From the NCBI GenBank assembly GCA_019155185.1, contig CM032806.1, positions 16,363,383 through 16,427,382 on the forward strand: 64,000 nucleotides of DNA, read 5' to 3'. The translations under genes and the position numbers were made by a program. The stretch comes from Beaufortia kweichowensis. Taxonomy: Eukaryota; Chordata; Actinopteri; Cypriniformes; Gastromyzontidae. The notes under the pieces are model-generated. The model saw nothing but the letters and a program-made list of their open reading frames with translations. It had not been told where the DNA came from and did not search any database. Shown here one piece after another: positions 60,922-64,000 of this stretch (position 1 is the first letter of the stretch; each line of letters opens with the position of its first letter).

Positions 60922-63655
60922 ATGGAGGATTTTGAAGGGTCTGAGTGGACGCTGAATTCAGATGTGAGCTCAGAGTCTCATTCATACTGCTGCTCAGCGT
61001 GTGATAACAGTGAGAAAGTGTTACGCAGCAGAACTAAAGCCAAGAGTCTGTCTTCACCAACAGCCCACAGCTCTGCTAAATTCAGGTATAACAACACAAT
61101 GTAAATCAACGTATGGTTATAAAGATGCCAAATATATTTTTGCACATAAAATATTAACAATGCAAATGATATGGTGTGTTTAGATTATACCAGAAGAATG
61201 AGCACACATAGAAACGTCAACACGTCCATGTTGCAAACATTGAGGACAATGCAATTTCTTCACTTTTTCCTCTCTCACTGGTGTTAAAAGGCCTTCCTGT
61301 ATTTCTCAATAAGTGAGAGGGATATACAATATCACCTTATTTCCTTGTCTAAGAGCCAGCTCACACTGCCACGCCCGGGCACGCTTCACACCTAAAGTTT
61401 TTGTTTGAGTAGTGTGAACGCTCTGAACCCGTCAGTTATGCGTTTATGCCAATAGAAAAAGCTTTTGATACGCGACAGATGGACTGACCGATACTCTACG
61501 CATGTAAGAGTGCACGTGTCACCGTGCAACACATTATTTAAAAAGCAGATCACCCTAACTTAACATTCAGATAGACGGTGCTGTTCTTCTGGTTTTCTTC
61601 CAAACAGCAGACATTGGAAAGATCTGTAATATGCCGTTTCAGCATCAGCCGCTGTTTGTTATTCATGTGATGCAGTTTGTAAAATAATGTGAAGTGATTG
61701 ATCTGTAAGAGGTTTATATGGTCTGATGCAGATAGTTCTGGTGTCTGGGAGCTCGATACACAATTATAAGAGGAGGAAGTAGTTGCATCATCACATTTGT
61801 TCAGTTAACAAATAAGAGACTTTCCACATTTGCAAAACTTCTGCTTTTATAAAATGTTGTGGCACAGTGTTGTAATACATGGCTAAATGAAGAGAAAAGA
61901 TTTTTTCTTTTGTTTGTTTAGAAGTCCAGCTGTGTGTGTTGTGCTTCTGTCAGGTTGTCTGTAGAAAGGAGCAGAGACGTTTAGTCAAAACTTTATTAAT
62001 ACAACAGAAAAACACTCATTGACTCCTTGGCAATCAGAAAGAGAACAGAGGAGTGATCCACTAACAAAGGGAACGTCCACAACAAGATCCAGTAAGGCGG
62101 TGGAAGCACTGGGAAGGGCGGGACAGATGAAGCGATGGAAAACAAGATTAAAAGAGAAAGTGTTTAAGCCAATCACAGGCAGAGGGTCGACATCAGGCAG
62201 AGCAGACCAGAAAACTAGAGCAAAAAGACACAAGAAACACAGAAAAGCATCTAACAAGAGAACATCACTCAGTGTAGAGAAACCAACACAGCAATAATGA
62301 AAAACAGGTGAAGCGCTGAATGCCAACGACACAAAGAAGAGAAAGATCAAAACACTGTCACAAAGACATGATCAAACCCAGGTCCTGATAGCTTCAGTGC
62401 TCTCTGTAAAGCTGTTTTAAAGCACATCTTGTGTATGAGTTTTATTTATATATATATATATGTATTCCACAAGACAAAATAGTAAGTCAGTTACTCAAAA
62501 GATCCCTTTGCTTGTATGGTGATGTATATCTTGTGTGCAGTTCACTGGAGATTCACTGATGGGACTCATAGTGAGGGAGAATATTTCATTATGAAACCAC
62601 AGAAGCAGAAAATCCCACTCTGTTTGTTTGTGATAGTTGTGTAGCGTTTCAAAACGATTATGTGAATAAAGGATGTAAATCTTCTACATTTTCAACTGGG
62701 ATCATTCTTTAAAATTCACTCCCCCGTGTGAAACAGTGAAGCCTTAGAAAAACATACAGACAGTCAGTGATCACACCGAGAGCTGCATATCATAATTTGC
62801 ATAAATTCAGTTAGCCTATTGTTTTGCCTTGTGGCATGCATGTAAATATCTTACATGTGAAATAGTCAGGGCACTACTATAAAACACACAAAAACACTTT
62901 TTTCTTTCTAAGGAATGTAGATTTTGTAAGGGTTATGTGCTCATACTGAATGTCTTTGTTATGCTGTTAAAGGGATAATTCAAAAATAAAAGCCCAAAAA
63001 TAAAATGATGTCATCATTTTTTCACCCTTATGTCATTTAAACCCTATATATGATTTTTTCTTTTGTGGAACACAAAACGCTGGTTCGCGTTTTGCAAAGT
63101 TTTTTTCTGTGTTCTGCTGAAGCAAGAAAGTCATACAGGTTTGACATGACATGAGGCATGAGTAAATAATAAAAGAGTTTTTATTTTTGAGTGAAACTAT
63201 CCCTTTAATTGCTTAAATTGCTTTGTCTATGAGCAGCTTTACGTTTACATTCATGCATGTGGTCAAGTGTGTATATATTTATATGTGTGTATTACATTAG
63301 TATATTATATGTGTTTGCTTTATGCAGCATATGGTCAACCTGTCAAACCTGTCTGCCTGTTACAGACCAGTTGAGCTCAGGAAAACCAGTTCATGCACCA
63401 GTCACACCAGTTATCATGTCAAAGGTTAAAAGTGTGACTTGTTTGCTTAAACTGGTTGAAATGTTAATGGCCTGCAGTCAGTAAAGATAAATGTCAGTAT
63501 ATACTCAAGATTAGTCACTGTTGTAAACATGTCACTCATTGAACAGCATTAGTCTCGGTTGTGTTTTAAAGGAGGACACAGTCTCTTCATGGACCCAGTC
63601 CTGTCACCACATTTGGACCCAAAGCTTGCATGCTGAGGAACCCTAAAGCTGTCAT
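60922..63655 (+). CDS. nadk: NAD kinase, first two coding exons (gene continues off the right edge)
   Basis: Exons 60922-61085 and 63572-63655. The acceptor is immediately before the ATG of MEDFEGSEW, so the start codon is the first bases of its exon. The junction makes KFRRTQSLHGPSPVTTFGPK, and exon 3 ends LRNPKAVM with a gtaagt donor. This matches the regulatory N-terminus of cytosolic NADK: human has SYCCSAC-like and RTRSLHGPCPVTTFGPKAC phrases here, with phosphorylatable serines after basic residues. The catalytic NAD-binding domain (GGDGT) lies beyond the window. NADK phosphorylates NAD+ to NADP+. The mitochondrial paralogue (NADK2) lacks this N-terminus. In human, NADK and GABRD are close together on 1p36. 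Confidence 0.92.
61086..63571 (+). other. nadk intron 2
   Basis: About 2.5 kb. It holds a MITE at 62967-63208 and an (AT)n run at about 62446-62462. The 61960-62380 block (starting gtttagtcaaaactttatta, ending catgatcaaacccaggtcct) looks like another dispersed repeat but is not identified. Confidence 0.45.
62967..63208. mobile_element. MITE with TTAA ends (TTAAAGGGATA...TATCCCTTTAA)
   Basis: It begins TTAAAGGGATAATTC and ends GAAACTATCCCTTTAA. The interior has GATGTCATCATTTTTTCACC, tgtgttctgctgaagcaag and AAGTCATACAGGTTTGACAT, phrases I recognise from a very abundant fish MITE. TTAA ends suggest a piggyBac/Kolobok-like mobiliser. Confidence 0.85.
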
Positions 63656-64000
63656 GTAAGTGTTTTACATCTCAAGACCACAACAACAACACCAGCTGCC
63701 TTCTGAAACATTCATGTACCTGTTACAGACAGTACATTCAATTTATAGTAAGTTTACTAACTGTATAAGGCAGTTTTCAGCGTGAGTACTCGAGTACTCG
63801 GGGACGGGACATAAGTGGAGGAGTGTGTGTCATGGTGATAATCTAAAGATTTGATTCAAAACACTAATTAATGTTGATGAGAAAAACGAACATTGCTGGA
63901 TTATTTTTATTACATCATCAATGTTTTTGCCTGAATATAAGATGAGTCCTTGAACTTAATTTGACTCTCCGTTCATCTGCTTCCATAAAGTGAAACCAGA

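Noticed and set aside
61985..62350. Minus-strand 121-codon hydrophobic frame in nadk intron 2
   Set aside because: Probably repeat-derived; no splice partners, no recognised family, and it lies in an intron.

Overview
The window is vertebrate nuclear DNA, almost certainly from a teleost fish and probably a cyprinid-like one. The genes have many short GT-AG exons, TLR9 is coded by one large exon, introns carry DIRS1-type tyrosine-recombinase retrotransposons and fish-type MITEs, and simple repeats are abundant. The species call is inference.

Layout, left to right. (1) Positions 3-4635, minus: the first six coding exons of a membrane guanylate cyclase whose sensor region between two membrane segments looks like a NIT domain; its 3' end lies off the left edge. 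(2) 6967-20289, minus: a complete nine-exon GABA-A receptor delta subunit gene (gabrd); intron 2 holds a decayed DIRS element (15.2-17.7 kb). (3) 24786-34368, plus: a complete 23-exon acylaminoacyl-peptide hydrolase gene (apeh) with a repeat-filled intron 11. (4) 35768-38935, plus: tlr9. (5) 40.3-43.55 kb: a second DIRS element, internally deleted. (6) 44.2-46.6 kb: a 27-bp minisatellite split by a solo LTR. (7) 46.8-47.2 kb: scrambled relics of a taste-receptor gene. (8) 49479-57875, plus: a six-exon type 1 taste receptor (T1R) gene with one frameshift; its intron 3 holds a third, nested DIRS element. (9) From about 59.6 kb to the right edge, plus: the 5' part of NAD kinase (nadk).

The coding exons of the cyclase, gabrd and apeh were joined by hand and their phases close exactly (585 codons so far, 456 aa and 725 aa). 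The T1R exons close only if one base is removed from exon 3, so the frameshift is supported by phase as well as by homology.

The genes do not form one pathway. They cover intracellular signalling (cyclase, GABA channel), N-acetylated peptide turnover (APEH), endosomal DNA sensing (TLR9), taste (T1R) and NADP synthesis (NADK). The neighbourhood mixes genes that in humans lie on 1p36 (GABRD, NADK, TAS1R family) and 3p21 (APEH, TLR9). All identifications rest on recognising protein families by eye; no database search was possible.
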